Part shown: piece after piece, positions 22,818 to 34,089 of the stretch | Position numbering within the stretch: position 1 is the first letter of the stretch | How the letters are laid out: each line of letters begins with the position of its first letter | DNA from: JANXVR01 sp034667405 | Lineage (GTDB): Bacteria; Actinomycetota; UBA4738; HRBIN12 | Assembly (NCBI GenBank): GCA_034667405.1 | Contig: JAXDJX010000018.1 | Location: forward strand, 248,001-312,000 | Direction of reading: 5' to 3' | DNA length: 64,000 bases | Program-made: the position numbers and the translations under genes | Notes under the pieces: model-generated | The model's database searches: none | What the model saw: the letters and a program-made list of their open reading frames with translations, nothing else | Told to the model about the DNA's origin: nothing

Positions 22818-23750
22818 CTATCCGCGTCGAGCCCGCGGATGTGACGTGTAGTACACCTCGCGGAGATGATCCTTCGTGACAAGCGTATAGACCTGCGTCG
22901 TAGCGACGCTCGCGTGTCCCAGCAGTTCTTGCACCACTCGTACGTCCGCACCACCCTCGAGCAGATGTGTCGCGAACGAATGCCGAAGTGTATGGGGTGT
23001 CACGCGCTTGTCCATCCCGGCGGACACGGCGGCTGCCGCGACGATCCGCCCGACCGATTGTCGCGCCAGCCGTGTGCCGAAACGGAGGTTCAGCAGGAGC
23101 GCCCCTCGACTGCGGGAAGACGCCAAGGCGGGCCGCGCACGGGTCAGGTAGGCAGACACCGCCTCTTTGCCGAAGCGTCCGAGCGGCACCTCCCGCTCCT
23201 TCCCGCCTTTACCCATCACCCTGACCGCGCCGACCTCGAGATCGACATCGTCCACATCGAGTCCCACGAGTTCGCTGACGCGTACACCCGCGCCATACAG
23301 CAGCTCCAAGATCGCCCGGTCGCGCAGCCCGTCGGACGTCCCCGGCGCCGGAGCCCCCAGGAGGGCGGCCATGTCATCGATGGAGAGCGGCCGCGGCAAT
23401 CCTCGGGGTACCCGGGGCTGGACCACACCGCGCGCGGGATTGTCCGAGGTGGCACCCTCCCGGAGCATGAACCGATGGAACGAACGAACCGCCGACAGCC
23501 GGCGGGCGACACTGGCTGATCGGTAGGGCGCTTCCTCTTCTCCGTGCGTGGATGCGGAGACGGATGCGAGGAACGATCGCAGGACCTTCTCATCGATCGC
23601 CTCGGGGTCCTCGAGGGAACGCTTGCTGAGGAACGTGAGGTAGGTCCGCAGATCCCGGCGGTACGCATCGACCGTGTTGGTCGACAGTCCGCGTTCGACG
23701 GCCAGGTGATCCAGGAACCGCTGGACCAATGTGGCGACGGTTTCCGTCAT
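22818..23750 (-). CDS. xerD: tyrosine recombinase XerD
   Basis: 310 residues. Resolves chromosome dimers at dif, with XerC. The N-terminal SAM-like domain includes ERGLSTNTVDAYRRDLRTYL. The catalytic domain has Arg in GAGVRVSEL, Lys in MGKGGKEREVPLG, HTLRHSFATHLLEGGADVR and GHASVATTQVYT with the nucleophilic Tyr. The chromosomal location after pyrG and nudix matches mycobacteria (Rv1701), so this is the housekeeping enzyme and not an integrase. ATG directly abuts the ald stop. Confidence 0.94.
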   Translation of the reverse strand: MTETVATLVQRFLDHLAVERGLSTNTVDAYRRDLRTYLTFLSKRSLEDPEAIDEKVLRSFLASVSASTHGEEEAPYRSASVARRLSAVRSFHRFMLREGATSDNPARGVVQPRVPRGLPRPLSIDDMAALLGAPAPGTSDGLRDRAILELLYGAGVRVSELVGLDVDDVDLEVGAVRVMGKGGKEREVPLGRFGKEAVSAYLTRARPALASSRSRGALLLNLRFGTRLARQSVGRIVAAAAVSAGMDKRVTPHTLRHSFATHLLEGGADVRVVQELLGHASVATTQVYTLVTKDHLREVYYTSHPRARRG

Positions 23751-24869
23751 CTACCCGAGGCCGGCCTCGACGAGCGTTACAGACGTGAGCCCGTGCGCCT
23801 CGGCCACGCCTTGGTTCGTGAGCTGGCCTTCGAATGTGTTCACACCGAGCGCGAGGCTCGGATCCGACGCGACGGCAGTGGCCACGCCCTGGTCCGCAAG
23901 GGAGAGGACGTACGGCGTTGTGACATTCGTCAGGGCGTAGGTCGAGGTGCGAGGGACGGCGCCCGGCATGTTGCCGACGCAGTAGTGGACCACGTCATCC
24001 ACGATGTAGGTGGGCGACGAATGGGTCGTCACGTGGGAGGTTTCGAAGCACCCTCCCTGGTCGATCGAGATGTCGACCAGAACGGCGCCGGGCTGCATGT
24101 GGCGCACCATGTCGGAGGTAACCAGACGCGGCGCCTTCGCCCCGGGGATGAGGACGGCTCCCACCACGACGTCGGCGGCGAGCACGAGCCGTTCCACGGC
24201 CAGACGAGACGATGCAACCGTCTGGATCCGCCCGCGCCACAGTTGATCGACCCAGCGGAGGCGTTCGACATCTCGGTCGACGACGGCGACCTCGGCCTCC
24301 ATCCCGGCGGCGATCCAGGCGGCGTTCGCCCCGGCCATCCCACCGCCCAGGACGACGACCTTCGCAGGTGCCACCCCCGGCGCTCCGCCCATCAACACCC
24401 CACGCCCGCCCTTCGGACGTTCCAAGCAGTTCGCGCCGACATGGGGCGCCATCCGCCCCGCGATCTCGGACATGGGAGCGAGGAGGGGCAGACGCCCATC
24501 AGCGGATCGAACCGTCTCGTAGGCAAGGCCCGTCACCTGGCGCTCCAAAAGGAAGCGGGTCAACCCGGCGTCGGCAGCCAAGTGGAGATAGGTGAACAAG
24601 ATCTGGCCGGTTCGGAAGCGTGGATATTCCTCAGGTTGCGGTTCCTTCACCTTGACGATCATGTCGGCCTCGGCGAACACCTCGTCGGCACCGGGAAGGA
24701 TCTGCGCACCCGCGGCGATATAGTCATCGTCGGCGATGGACGAACCCACACCCGCGCCGGTCTCGACGACCACCGCGTGACCCGCATGGATGAACTCGCG
24801 TACCCCTTCGGGTGTCGCCGCAACCCGGTACTCGTTGTCTTTGACTTCCTTCGGGATCCCGAGCTTCAC
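23751..24869 (-). CDS. ald: alanine dehydrogenase
   Basis: 372 residues. Reversible NAD-dependent deamination of alanine to pyruvate and ammonia. [19 protein letters not shown] is the family N-terminus. Catalytic Lys and His are in [11 protein letters not shown] and [26 protein letters not shown] is the Rossmann NAD site. Its presence between the NUDIX and xerD genes is an insertion relative to mycobacteria. It may relate to glycine and alanine turnover together with the glycine cleavage genes, but that is inference. Confidence 0.95.
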   Translation of the reverse strand: MKLGIPKEVKDNEYRVAATPEGVREFIHAGHAVVVETGAGVGSSIADDDYIAAGAQILPGADEVFAEADMIVKVKEPQPEEYPRFRTGQILFTYLHLAADAGLTRFLLERQVTGLAYETVRSADGRLPLLAPMSEIAGRMAPHVGANCLERPKGGRGVLMGGAPGVAPAKVVVLGGGMAGANAAWIAAGMEAEVAVVDRDVERLRWVDQLWRGRIQTVASSRLAVERLVLAADVVVGAVLIPGAKAPRLVTSDMVRHMQPGAVLVDISIDQGGCFETSHVTTHSSPTYIVDDVVHYCVGNMPGAVPRTSTYALTNVTTPYVLSLADQGVATAVASDPSLALGVNTFEGQLTNQGVAEAHGLTSVTLVEAGLG

Positions 24870-24896
24870 GGCCCCTCCTGCGTCTCGAGCCGCAGC

Positions 24897-25418
24897 CTAG
24901 CCGCTGGCCGAAGGTCTGGCGCGTCCCTCGGCCAGGAGCAGCGCCATGGCCGTCTTCACGTCCCTGACCTTCCCGTTCTTCGCGGCGGCGATGAGTTCGC
25001 CGAGCGGCTTGAGGACGACCTCGATGCCTTCCTCCGGCTCACCCTCGGGAGCCGCCCCGGTCTCGCACCAGAACAGGTGGACGTACTCATCCGTGGATCC
25101 GGCGCTCGCGTAGTAGCCGGCGAGGAACTCGATCGTCGTGTGCCGGTACCCGGTCTCCTCATACAACTCGCGGGCCGCGCACGTCAGGGCGTCCTCATCG
25201 GCAACGTCGAGCAATCCGGCCGGGATCTCGGTCAGGAACTGCCGCACGGGTGGACGGAGCTGGCGAACCAACACGACGTCGCCCGAAGGGGTGATCGGGA
25301 GGACGGCGGCCGCTCCCGGATGGTGAATGACTTCGTAGGGCGGATGACCGGGCCACTCCTCGACGTCGACGGAGAGGACACGCCCACGGAACGCCGGCTC
25401 TGTTCCGCTCGGTTCCAT
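24897..25418 (-). CDS. NUDIX hydrolase, ADP-ribose pyrophosphatase type
   Basis: 173 residues. Hydrolyses ADP-ribose or a similar nucleoside diphosphate derivative to AMP and a phosphosugar. The Nudix box runs from AGLLDVADEDALTCAARELY through EETGY with the REXXEEXG core. PPYEVIHHPGAAAVLPI and VVLVRQLRPPVRQFLTEIPA upstream are typical of the ADP-ribose subgroup. Its neighbour pyrG and the order pyrG-nudix-xerD are as in Rv1699-Rv1701. ATG abuts the pyrG stop. Confidence 0.92.
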   Translation of the reverse strand: MEPSGTEPAFRGRVLSVDVEEWPGHPPYEVIHHPGAAAVLPITPSGDVVLVRQLRPPVRQFLTEIPAGLLDVADEDALTCAARELYEETGYRHTTIEFLAGYYASAGSTDEYVHLFWCETGAAPEGEPEEGIEVVLKPLGELIAAAKNGKVRDVKTAMALLLAEGRARPSASG

Positions 25419-27116
<1,698 letters not shown>

Positions 27117-27881
27117 TCAGCCCCCGGTTTCCTCGGCGCGCTCGGCCCGGAGCTGGCCCGCTCGATCGAACCAGCGAAGTGGCGGTACCGCATCGATCAC
27201 CCGAGACAGAGAGACGGTATCGGCGACGATGTTCAAGGCCACCACCGCTATGGCCTCGAAGGGGATCCACGACTCCGGACTTCGAACGTAGAGGGCGACC
27301 CCCGCCGTGAATCCAAGAAGGTTCGCACCGGCGTCTCCCAACATGGCTCGCTCCCGGAGGTCGGGTGCCAGGGCGACGAGGGCGCCGACCGTGACCCCGA
27401 TCGCGAACGGACCCGCGTGGGGCATCCACACCACGCCGGTGGCCGCGATGACCAGGAACCACTTGGTTGCCCGCCCGGGCCGAACATCCAGCCCGTTCCA
27501 CAGGTTCGCCGACCCCGCGATGAGCAGGACCCCGCAGAGTCGGATCAGCGACCCTGGCCGAGCACCTGCAGCGACCGTGACAAGCGATGCCCCCGTGATG
27601 ACCAGGAGCTTCACGGCGCCGGTGGTCACCTGCCCGTGCACGAACGCCGCGAGATGGCCTCGCAGACCCCGGGGACCCGTGGGCGTCACATCGTCGACCA
27701 GCCCGGCCACCGCGACCATCAGCGCTGCCCCCGAGGCCATCGCGCCCGCAGCGTTGATCCAGCCCTTCAGTGCCGCCGCCACCACCGACACCAGCCCGCC
27801 GATCACCAGGATGAGACCGAGAACCGCCGGGACCGACACCCCGCGGTGGTTGCGGACGCTCAGTCGACCGAGAGCCCTCAC
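27117..27881 (-). CDS. glycosyltransferase family 4 / MraY-WecA-like membrane protein
   Basis: 254 residues with about seven to eight transmembrane helices. VAGLVDDV (Asp pair), SANLWNGLDVRPGR and RAMLGDAGANLLGF correspond to conserved cytoplasmic loops of polyprenyl-phosphate sugar-1-phosphate transferases. It is 70-100 residues shorter than MraY or WecA, mainly at the N-terminus. The GTG start overlaps the upstream GT2 gene (GTGA). A GT2-GT4 pair between mctB and pyrG suggests a small glycolipid or cell-wall module. The substrate is unknown. Confidence 0.8.
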   Translation of the reverse strand: MRALGRLSVRNHRGVSVPAVLGLILVIGGLVSVVAAALKGWINAAGAMASGAALMVAVAGLVDDVTPTGPRGLRGHLAAFVHGQVTTGAVKLLVITGASLVTVAAGARPGSLIRLCGVLLIAGSANLWNGLDVRPGRATKWFLVIAATGVVWMPHAGPFAIGVTVGALVALAPDLRERAMLGDAGANLLGFTAGVALYVRSPESWIPFEAIAVVALNIVADTVSLSRVIDAVPPLRWFDRAGQLRAERAEETGG

Positions 27882-28561
27882 CGGAGACGAACCGCCCGCA
27901 TCCCGAGCGCGCGTGCGATGTGCAGTCCTTCTCGCCCGCGATGGACGAACCCGCGCACTCCCCTGCCCGTGGCCCGATGCGTCAGGCCTTCGACCGGAAC
28001 CTCTGCGATACGCAAGCCGGCGCGAGCCGCGTCGATCGTCATCGCCGTTTCCATCCCGAACCCACCTGCCAGAGGCCGAACAGCGGCCAGGCACGCAGAG
28101 GTCAGCGCGCGTTGACCGGACAACGGCTCGCCCGCTCGGTACCCGGCCAGCGCCTTGATCCCCGCTGCCGAGAACCGCTTCACCGTGCCAAGACCTCCGC
28201 CGTCCTGGGGCGGGAAGACCGCCACCGTCATATCCGCTCGACCTTCCACCACCGATGCGAGCAGCTGGGAAAGGCCGGAAGCCGACTCGCCGAGGTCCCC
28301 ATCCGCGAAGAGCCACACCCCTTGGTGCGGAGGGAGTCGATGCAGGGCCCCCTCCATGGCGGCACCCTTCCCCGCGTGCCCGGGTATCCGGAGGACCGTC
28401 GCCCCGGCCTGTAGCGCCAGCGATCCTGTTCCATCGCTTGAACCGTCATCGACCACGACCACCTGATCGACGATCCTGCGGAGCGCACGAACGGTCGCAG
28501 CGATGGAGGGAGCTTCGTCCCGGGCCGGAACGAGGGCGACGATCCGCGCGCGCGAGCTCAC
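27878..28561 (-). CDS. glycosyltransferase family 2
   Basis: 227 residues. A GT-A fold enzyme: IVALVPARDEAPSIAATVRA, VVVVDDGSSDGT and the DxD-like FADGDLGE. ALTSACLAAVRPLAGGFGME is a typical acceptor-loop region. It resembles dolichol-phosphate-sugar synthases but has no C-terminal membrane helices. It overlaps both neighbours by four bases, so it is translationally coupled with mctB upstream and the GT4 gene downstream. Sugar and acceptor cannot be told. Confidence 0.85.
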   Translation of the reverse strand: MSSRARIVALVPARDEAPSIAATVRALRRIVDQVVVVDDGSSDGTGSLALQAGATVLRIPGHAGKGAAMEGALHRLPPHQGVWLFADGDLGESASGLSQLLASVVEGRADMTVAVFPPQDGGGLGTVKRFSAAGIKALAGYRAGEPLSGQRALTSACLAAVRPLAGGFGMETAMTIDAARAGLRIAEVPVEGLTHRATGRGVRGFVHRGREGLHIARALGMRAVRLR

Positions 28562-29478
28562 GTCAACGGTGGCATGACCAGCCGCCCGGAACCCACACCG
28601 TAATCGCCGCCCACGCGCTGGTCGATCGCGCGTTGGAGGCCGACTGCCAGAGCCGTCCCGCCGATGGAACCCTCGAGGTCGTCGACCGTGACTCGCGGAC
28701 CGGGCCCGGCCCCGTCCTGCCGGACGGTAGCGACGAAGCCGTTGGGCGAAGGTCGCGCCTCACCCGCGGCGACGACCACACCCTGGGCCGAGAGTGCCTG
28801 CACCAACGGCACCATGAAGGTGGCAGGAGGCGTCGCCTGGCCCTCCGCCGGCCCTCCGACCACGACCACCGCAGTCGGGATACGTAGGTCCTCAGCCACT
28901 TTCAGTTCACCGCTATCGATGAATCCTTCAGAGAGCAGGTTCGCCAAGATGACGTCTTGCTGACCAGGATGCAGACCGAGCGCCGGTCCGTGCGCCAGCC
29001 GGTCGGCGAGCGTCTGAGCGACCAGTCCGGGGAGGTTCGAGGGGTCCGTCTGCGCCGGGGCGCCGATGATGTTCTCCAGGTTCTTCGCATCGGTGGGATC
29101 GGCGGAGACCAACTTCTGAAGCGGGGTCAGTGTGGTCACCACGTTGGCCCCCGCCAGGGAGAGCACCCCGCGGACCTCGTCGAGTGCGGCAGGATCGGCG
29201 CCGTCGTCGGTGACAAGCACGACATCGACCCCTGTGAGGCGGGCACTCACGATGTTCTTCATCGCCTGGTCGGAGAAGTCGGTGAAGTACGAGACCTCGG
29301 TTCGCAGGTCCTTGATCGTGGCGCTGTTGTCCTTGAAGTCCTGGGTGAGCGTCTCGGTCGTCCGCTTCAGATTGTTGATCAGGCTCTGATTCACCACCGC
29401 CGTCCCGGCCAGCACGCCCAGTGCAAGTGCCAGGAAGACCGCGACGATCGACACGACGTGGTAGCGCCAGCTGATCAC
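28558..29478 (-). CDS. mctB: MctB/SteB family envelope protein
   Basis: 306 residues. One N-terminal transmembrane helix (VVSIVAVFLALALGVLAGTA), then a coiled coil (about 30-65: NQSLINNLKRTTETLTQDFK) and an extracytoplasmic alpha/beta domain. In M. tuberculosis the family member Rv1698 was described as a copper transport protein. In Corynebacterium the homologue SteB works with SteA in septation. The GTG start has GAGGGG five bases upstream. The pairing with steA is conserved and favours the division role. Confidence 0.86.
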   Translation of the reverse strand: MISWRYHVVSIVAVFLALALGVLAGTAVVNQSLINNLKRTTETLTQDFKDNSATIKDLRTEVSYFTDFSDQAMKNIVSARLTGVDVVLVTDDGADPAALDEVRGVLSLAGANVVTTLTPLQKLVSADPTDAKNLENIIGAPAQTDPSNLPGLVAQTLADRLAHGPALGLHPGQQDVILANLLSEGFIDSGELKVAEDLRIPTAVVVVGGPAEGQATPPATFMVPLVQALSAQGVVVAAGEARPSPNGFVATVRQDGAGPGPRVTVDDLEGSIGGTALAVGLQRAIDQRVGGDYGVGSGRLVMPPLT

Positions 29479-29487
29479 CGGGACCCC

Positions 29488-30729
29488 TCAGACATGGAAG
29501 ATCCATTGCCTGAACTGTTCGAGTTGCTGACTCACGTAGAGGCGGAGGGGCGGGGAGACCCACACCACCACCGCCATGGCGAAGAGTGCGGCTCCTATCA
29601 ACAGGAGGGCATCTCGCGTGCGGAATGCCCGGTCACCGTAGATCCGAGACACGCCTTTGGCATCCATGAGGATCTCCCCGACCCGAAGCCGAACCAGGAA
29701 GGTGCTGGACATCCCCTTCCTGCCCTTGTCCAGGAATTCGCGGAGGTTGCCGTGCGTCCCGACCGCGACGATCAGATCCGCGCGCTTCTCGTGCGCCAGA
29801 AGGAACGCCACGTCTTCGCTGGTGCCGGACGACGGGACCACGGTGAACGGGACGTCCAGGGCGGTCAGCCGATGACGGCCCGGCGCCTGTCCGTCCAGGT
29901 AGGCGTGCAAGATCAACTCGGTGGGACGGTGATGGCGCCGTGGTTTGCGTGCCAAGAGCAGCGCGGCGTCGGACACGCTGTCCATGTCGCCGACGATGAG
30001 ATCCGGTTGATATCCCTCGTCCAACAGGGCATCGGCCCCGCCATCCACCCCGACCAGCACCGGCCGCACGTCACGGATGTAAGCACCGAGAGCGGCCAGG
30101 TCTTCACGGTATCCGTAGCCGCGCACGACAACGAGGACGGGATGCCCCGCCATGTCGTGGACCAGATCCGGGAGCCCGGCACCGCCGAACAGGAGGTCGC
30201 GTTCGTCCCGCATGTAGTCGAGGGTGTTCCGAGCGAACGATTCCAGGTGCTCGTCCAGGTCGACCCTGGCCGCCTCCATGTCGTGGATGATGGCGATGCG
30301 GCTCTGCCGGATCCCCACCCCCACCAGATCCTCCCCGACGAACACGCGGTCTCCGTCCAGTCGGAGCGGAGCGCCTTCGTTGATCTTGTCCAACAAGAGG
30401 GATCCCACGTGGTCGATGAGCGGGACGTCGGCCTCCGCGAGGATGAGTGGTCCGAGGTTCGGGTATCGCCCGCTGATCGATGCCGCAGCGTTCACCACGG
30501 CTGCGGCGCCGGCCTCCACCAACCCCTCCGCAGCGACGCGGTCGATGTCCTCGTGATCGATGACGGCGATATCTCCGGGCCGCACCCGCGAGACCAGATC
30601 CTTCGTTCGCCGATCGACGCGGGCAACGCCCTGCTCGGGAAGCACGGGGCGGCGTGCCCGGCGCAAGAGACCTCTGCTCCTAAACGTGGTGCGCTCCCCT
30701 CGAGACGAACGGCCCAGCGCCGTGGCCAC
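29488..30729 (-). CDS. steA: SteA-like septation protein (thiamin-pyrophosphokinase-like domain)
   Basis: 413 residues. A cytoplasmic part contains RPGDIAVIDHEDIDRVAAEG and ISGRYPNLGPLILAEADVPL. A middle domain related to thiamin pyrophosphokinase has VGVDGGADALLDEGYQPDLI and GDMDSVSD. A single transmembrane helix (ALLLIGAALFAMAVVVWV) lies near the C-terminus. SteA of Corynebacterium acts with SteB in daughter-cell separation. The gene lies between recN and mctB exactly as in M. tuberculosis (Rv1697). GTG is taken as start. Enzymatic activity is not established. Confidence 0.85.
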   Translation of the reverse strand: MATALGRSSRGERTTFRSRGLLRRARRPVLPEQGVARVDRRTKDLVSRVRPGDIAVIDHEDIDRVAAEGLVEAGAAAVVNAAASISGRYPNLGPLILAEADVPLIDHVGSLLLDKINEGAPLRLDGDRVFVGEDLVGVGIRQSRIAIIHDMEAARVDLDEHLESFARNTLDYMRDERDLLFGGAGLPDLVHDMAGHPVLVVVRGYGYREDLAALGAYIRDVRPVLVGVDGGADALLDEGYQPDLIVGDMDSVSDAALLLARKPRRHHRPTELILHAYLDGQAPGRHRLTALDVPFTVVPSSGTSEDVAFLLAHEKRADLIVAVGTHGNLREFLDKGRKGMSSTFLVRLRVGEILMDAKGVSRIYGDRAFRTRDALLLIGAALFAMAVVVWVSPPLRLYVSQQLEQFRQWIFHV

Positions 30730-30756
30730 AAGGGTATCCGACCGCCCGCCGGCGGG

Positions 30757-32439
30757 TCAGCGTCCGGGCACGGGGGACGCCACCGGCGAGGGCTCCGGCG
30801 CTCTCCGCTCCGACGTGGCTTGGACGAGCAGCTCCTGGGCGTGCGAGCGGGCCGTGTCGCTCTCGGCCAGCCCGGCGAGCATGCGGGAGAGCTCCTCGAC
30901 ACGCTCACCGTCGTCGAGAGGCTCCACGGTTGCGACGCCGTCGAGCTTTCGAACCCGCAGGTGCCGGTCGGCGAAGGAGGCGATCTGGGGAAGGTGTGTA
31001 ACCACCAGCACCTGACGATCTGCCGCCAAACGAGCCAGTCGGCGTCCCACCGCCAGCCCGGCCTCACCCCCGATGCCCGCGTCCACCTCGTCGAACACCA
31101 GCGTGGGGACCGCGTCGATGTCTGCCAGCACGCTCCGACACGCCAACATCGTACGAGAGAGTTCGCCACCGGAAGCCGTCTTGGCAAGCGGCAGCGCGGG
31201 CTGGCCGGGACCCGCCGAGAACCGGAGCTCTACTTGTTCGGCTCCCGCGGCAGCCATCGGGTCGAGTGGGGCGAGGGCGACCTCGACGGTGGCCCCCGGC
31301 ATGCCCAGATCGCGGAGTTCCGACTGGAGCGCATCGGCGAGCGGTTCCGCGGCTGCCAGCCGCCCCTGCGTGACGATGGCTGCGCGTGACGTGGCGGAAG
31401 CGGTGAGGGCCGATACCGCCTCCTGCAGCTCACGGCGCCGGTCGTCTGCCCCCGCGAGCGAGGCGAGCCTCGAGCTTGCCGTATCGAGGAACGCCAAGAC
31501 ATCTGCGTCGGTCTCGCCGTATTTGCGCTGCAGTCCCTTCAACGCGGCGAGCCGAGTTCGGATCTCGGCGAGCCGACCGGGGTCGGCTTGTAACCCCTCG
31601 CGATAGCTCCGCAGATCATGACCGAGTTCGGCGAGATCCGCGTACACGCCTTCGGCTCGGTTGGCGAGTTCGCCGGCACCGGGGTCGAGTCCCGCCGCCT
31701 CCCGAACAGCCGCCAGCGCCGCTGCCGCTGCATCTTGCGCGCCGCCCTCGTCACCGAGCACACCGGTGGCTGCAGAGGCAAGGTCCAGCAGCCGCTCGAC
31801 ATGTCCAAGCCTCGCCTCTTCGGCCGCGAGCGCCGGGGTTTCGCCCGCCGTGGGTGCAACATCGTCGATCTCGCGGACCTGATACGCCAGAAGATCGAGT
31901 TCTCGTTCGCGCTCGCGCGCTTCGGCCGTAAGCGTGTCGAGTTCGGCGATGGCGCGTCGGAGTTCGTCGAACGTCTCACGGAAGGCGCCGATCGCGACCA
32001 GGTGAGCGTCCCCCGCGGATCGATCGAGGAAGGCGGTCTGGGTGGCGGGGGAAAGGAGCCGTTGGGCTTGATGCTGACCGTGGATCTCCACGAGCGAGGA
32101 GCCGAGCTCTGCCAGCGCCGTCGCGGTGGCGATCTGTCCATTGACGCGCGAGCCGCCACGACCGTCGGCACCGACCGTTCGCGCGAGGATGACCTCGCCG
32201 TCCTCGGCCCAGTCCCCCGCTTCGCCGGGTGCGTCGAACCGGGCCTGCACCTTCGCCGACGAGGCTCCTTCACGAACCAGTGAGGCCGAGGCCCGAGCGC
32301 CGAGCGCCAAGGACAGACCGACGGTGACCATGGTCTTGCCGGCTCCCGTCTCCCCCGTGAGCACGTTCAAGCCCGGGTGGAGTTCGATATCGAGGTCGTC
32401 GATGACCCCCACGTCCGTGATGTGCAATTCCCGCAGCAT
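30757..32439 (-). CDS. recN: DNA repair protein RecN
   Basis: 560 residues. An SMC-like ATPase for double-strand break repair. MLRELHITDVGVIDDLDIEL starts the protein, with Walker A GETGAGKT (about 31) and EIHGQHQAQRLL. A long Ala/Leu/Arg-rich coiled coil covers about 145-370. The C-terminal part has the signature ASGGELSRTMLA and Walker B VFDEVDAGIGGEAG. The ATG begins ten bases after nadK. The upstream in-frame extension lacks homology. Confidence 0.96.
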   Translation of the reverse strand: MLRELHITDVGVIDDLDIELHPGLNVLTGETGAGKTMVTVGLSLALGARASASLVREGASSAKVQARFDAPGEAGDWAEDGEVILARTVGADGRGGSRVNGQIATATALAELGSSLVEIHGQHQAQRLLSPATQTAFLDRSAGDAHLVAIGAFRETFDELRRAIAELDTLTAEARERERELDLLAYQVREIDDVAPTAGETPALAAEEARLGHVERLLDLASAATGVLGDEGGAQDAAAAALAAVREAAGLDPGAGELANRAEGVYADLAELGHDLRSYREGLQADPGRLAEIRTRLAALKGLQRKYGETDADVLAFLDTASSRLASLAGADDRRRELQEAVSALTASATSRAAIVTQGRLAAAEPLADALQSELRDLGMPGATVEVALAPLDPMAAAGAEQVELRFSAGPGQPALPLAKTASGGELSRTMLACRSVLADIDAVPTLVFDEVDAGIGGEAGLAVGRRLARLAADRQVLVVTHLPQIASFADRHLRVRKLDGVATVEPLDDGERVEELSRMLAGLAESDTARSHAQELLVQATSERRAPEPSPVASPVPGR

Positions 32440-32449
32440 CGCGGCGATC

Positions 32450-33301
32450 CTATCCCCCGCCACCGACATCATCGTCGCCGGGCAGACCGAACTTCCCCCG
32501 AACCCGGGACATGAAGCTCGACGCCGGATCGCCACGGACGAACAGCGACGGTTGATCGGCAGCGCGGATCCTCAAGCGGGAGCCAACAGGAAGTTCGATC
32601 GATTCGCGCCCATCGGCCGACAGCAGACCGGGCTCCTCCCCGACCACCTGGATCGTCACGATCTGGTCGGCCCCTAAGACGAACGACCGGTCGAACACCA
32701 TGTGCGGGGCAACCGGTGTCAGGACCAGGCACGGGACCGTCGGACTCACGATCGGCCCGTGCGCAGAGAAGGAATACGCCGTGCTCCCGGTGGGCGTGGC
32801 AGCGATCACCGCGTCCGCAGAGAACGTCGTCACGTACGCGCCGTCGACCCGAACGTCGAGACGGATCAGGCGGTGACGAGCTCGCTTCTCAACCATGAAC
32901 TCGTTCAGGGCCCATTGCGGCTCGAACATGACGCCCCCGTCCGGTTCCGCGGTGACTGCCAGGCGCTCCTCGATCTGGACCAGCCCCGCCAGCGCCCGCT
33001 CGATGATCGTCGCGGCCTGCTCGGGCTCGACCTCGGTGAGGAACCCAAGGCGTCCCACCTTCACACCCAGTACGGGACTCCCGACGGCTGAGGCGACGCG
33101 GGCGGCGCGCAGGAACGTTCCGTCTCCACCGATCGAGACGACCAGATCGAATGTGCCGCGAGCGATGCTGCCGCCGTCCTCATCCCAGGGCAATCGTGTC
33201 GAGGTCGCACCCATGGCGTTCAATCGGACCTCGAGTTCGTCTGCTTCGCCGACGGCACTTGCCCGCCCCTCATGCACCACCAAGCCCACCCGCGCCTTCA
33301 C
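32450..33301 (-). CDS. nadK: NAD kinase
   Basis: 283 residues. Phosphorylates NAD to NADP. The GGDGT motif is in VVSIGGDGTFLRAARV, and NEFMVEKRARHRLI with TPTGSTAYSFSAHGPIVSP completes the active site. The GTG start overlaps the tlyA stop (GTGA). The tlyA-nadK-recN order matches Rv1694-Rv1696. The end is Gly/Asp-rich (GDDDVGGGG). Confidence 0.96.
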   Translation of the reverse strand: MKARVGLVVHEGRASAVGEADELEVRLNAMGATSTRLPWDEDGGSIARGTFDLVVSIGGDGTFLRAARVASAVGSPVLGVKVGRLGFLTEVEPEQAATIIERALAGLVQIEERLAVTAEPDGGVMFEPQWALNEFMVEKRARHRLIRLDVRVDGAYVTTFSADAVIAATPTGSTAYSFSAHGPIVSPTVPCLVLTPVAPHMVFDRSFVLGADQIVTIQVVGEEPGLLSADGRESIELPVGSRLRIRAADQPSLFVRGDPASSFMSRVRGKFGLPGDDDVGGGG

Positions 33302-34089
33302 GCGAGTGCCATCCCCTCGGCGAGCGCGGCCTCCACGTCGGGTTCGCCACGCTGCTGACCGGCCCCGGCAAGGAGCAGGAATTCGATGTTCCCCGAGGGT
33401 CCGGGCAGCGGCGATGCCATGAGCGCACTCCCGAAGATCCCTGCCGAAGCGAACGACGCCAAGACGCGGTCCAGGACCCCTCGCCATACGGACGGATCCC
33501 GCACAACACCACCGCTCCCGACATCCTTGCGCCCCGCCTCGAACTGCGGCTTCACCAGGGTCAGGAAGGTCGCGTCCGCCGCACCGATCTCCGTCAAGGC
33601 GGGCAGCACCACGGTGAGCGAGATGAACGATAGATCGGCCACGATCAGGCCGGGGCGGTACGGGAGAAGTTCGGGGCGCAGATCCCTGATGTTCGTTCGT
33701 TCGAGCAGGGTGATGCGCTCGTCGCTCCGGAGCGCCCAGTCGAACTGCCCGTATCCGACGTCTACCGCAACCACGTGCGCCGCACCGGCCTGGAGCAGGC
33801 AATCCGTGAACCCGCCGGTCGAGGCCCCCGCGTCCAGCGCGTTCGCTCCGCGCGGATCGACGTCGAACCGTTCCAGGGCGGCCTGCAGTTTGTCGCCACC
33901 CCGCGAGACGAACCGCCGCGGTGGCCCCGCCAGTCCCAGCGCTTGATCTTCCCCCACCATCGTCGCGGGTTTTGCTGCGACCGAGCCGCCGACCAGCACC
34001 AACCCTTTGCGAACGGCCTCCTGTGCCTCAGCACGGCTGGCGGCGAGACCGCGCCGCACCAACTCGGTATCCAAGCGGCGGCGCGCCAT
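33298..34089 (-). CDS. tlyA: TlyA family rRNA 2'-O-methyltransferase
   Basis: 263 residues. An N-terminal S4 domain (RRLDTELVRRGLAASRAEAQ) is followed by an FtsJ-type methyltransferase with the SAM site ALDAGASTGGFTDCLLQAGA and ADLSFISL and LVKPQFEAG. TlyA of mycobacteria methylates both 16S and 23S rRNA. The ATG abuts the stop of the phasin-like gene. Which of the two rRNA targets is modified here is not decidable, though the S4 extension is present as in the dual-target type. Confidence 0.94.
   Translation of the reverse strand: MARRRLDTELVRRGLAASRAEAQEAVRKGLVLVGGSVAAKPATMVGEDQALGLAGPPRRFVSRGGDKLQAALERFDVDPRGANALDAGASTGGFTDCLLQAGAAHVVAVDVGYGQFDWALRSDERITLLERTNIRDLRPELLPYRPGLIVADLSFISLTVVLPALTEIGAADATFLTLVKPQFEAGRKDVGSGGVVRDPSVWRGVLDRVLASFASAGIFGSALMASPLPGPSGNIEFLLLAGAGQQRGEPDVEAALAEGMALA

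Noticed and set aside
28957..31389. An 810-codon plus-strand open frame opposite steA and recN
   Set aside because: It is the antisense of two clearly conserved genes. Its translation is His/Arg/Gly-rich with no motif, as expected of antisense frames in very GC-rich DNA.
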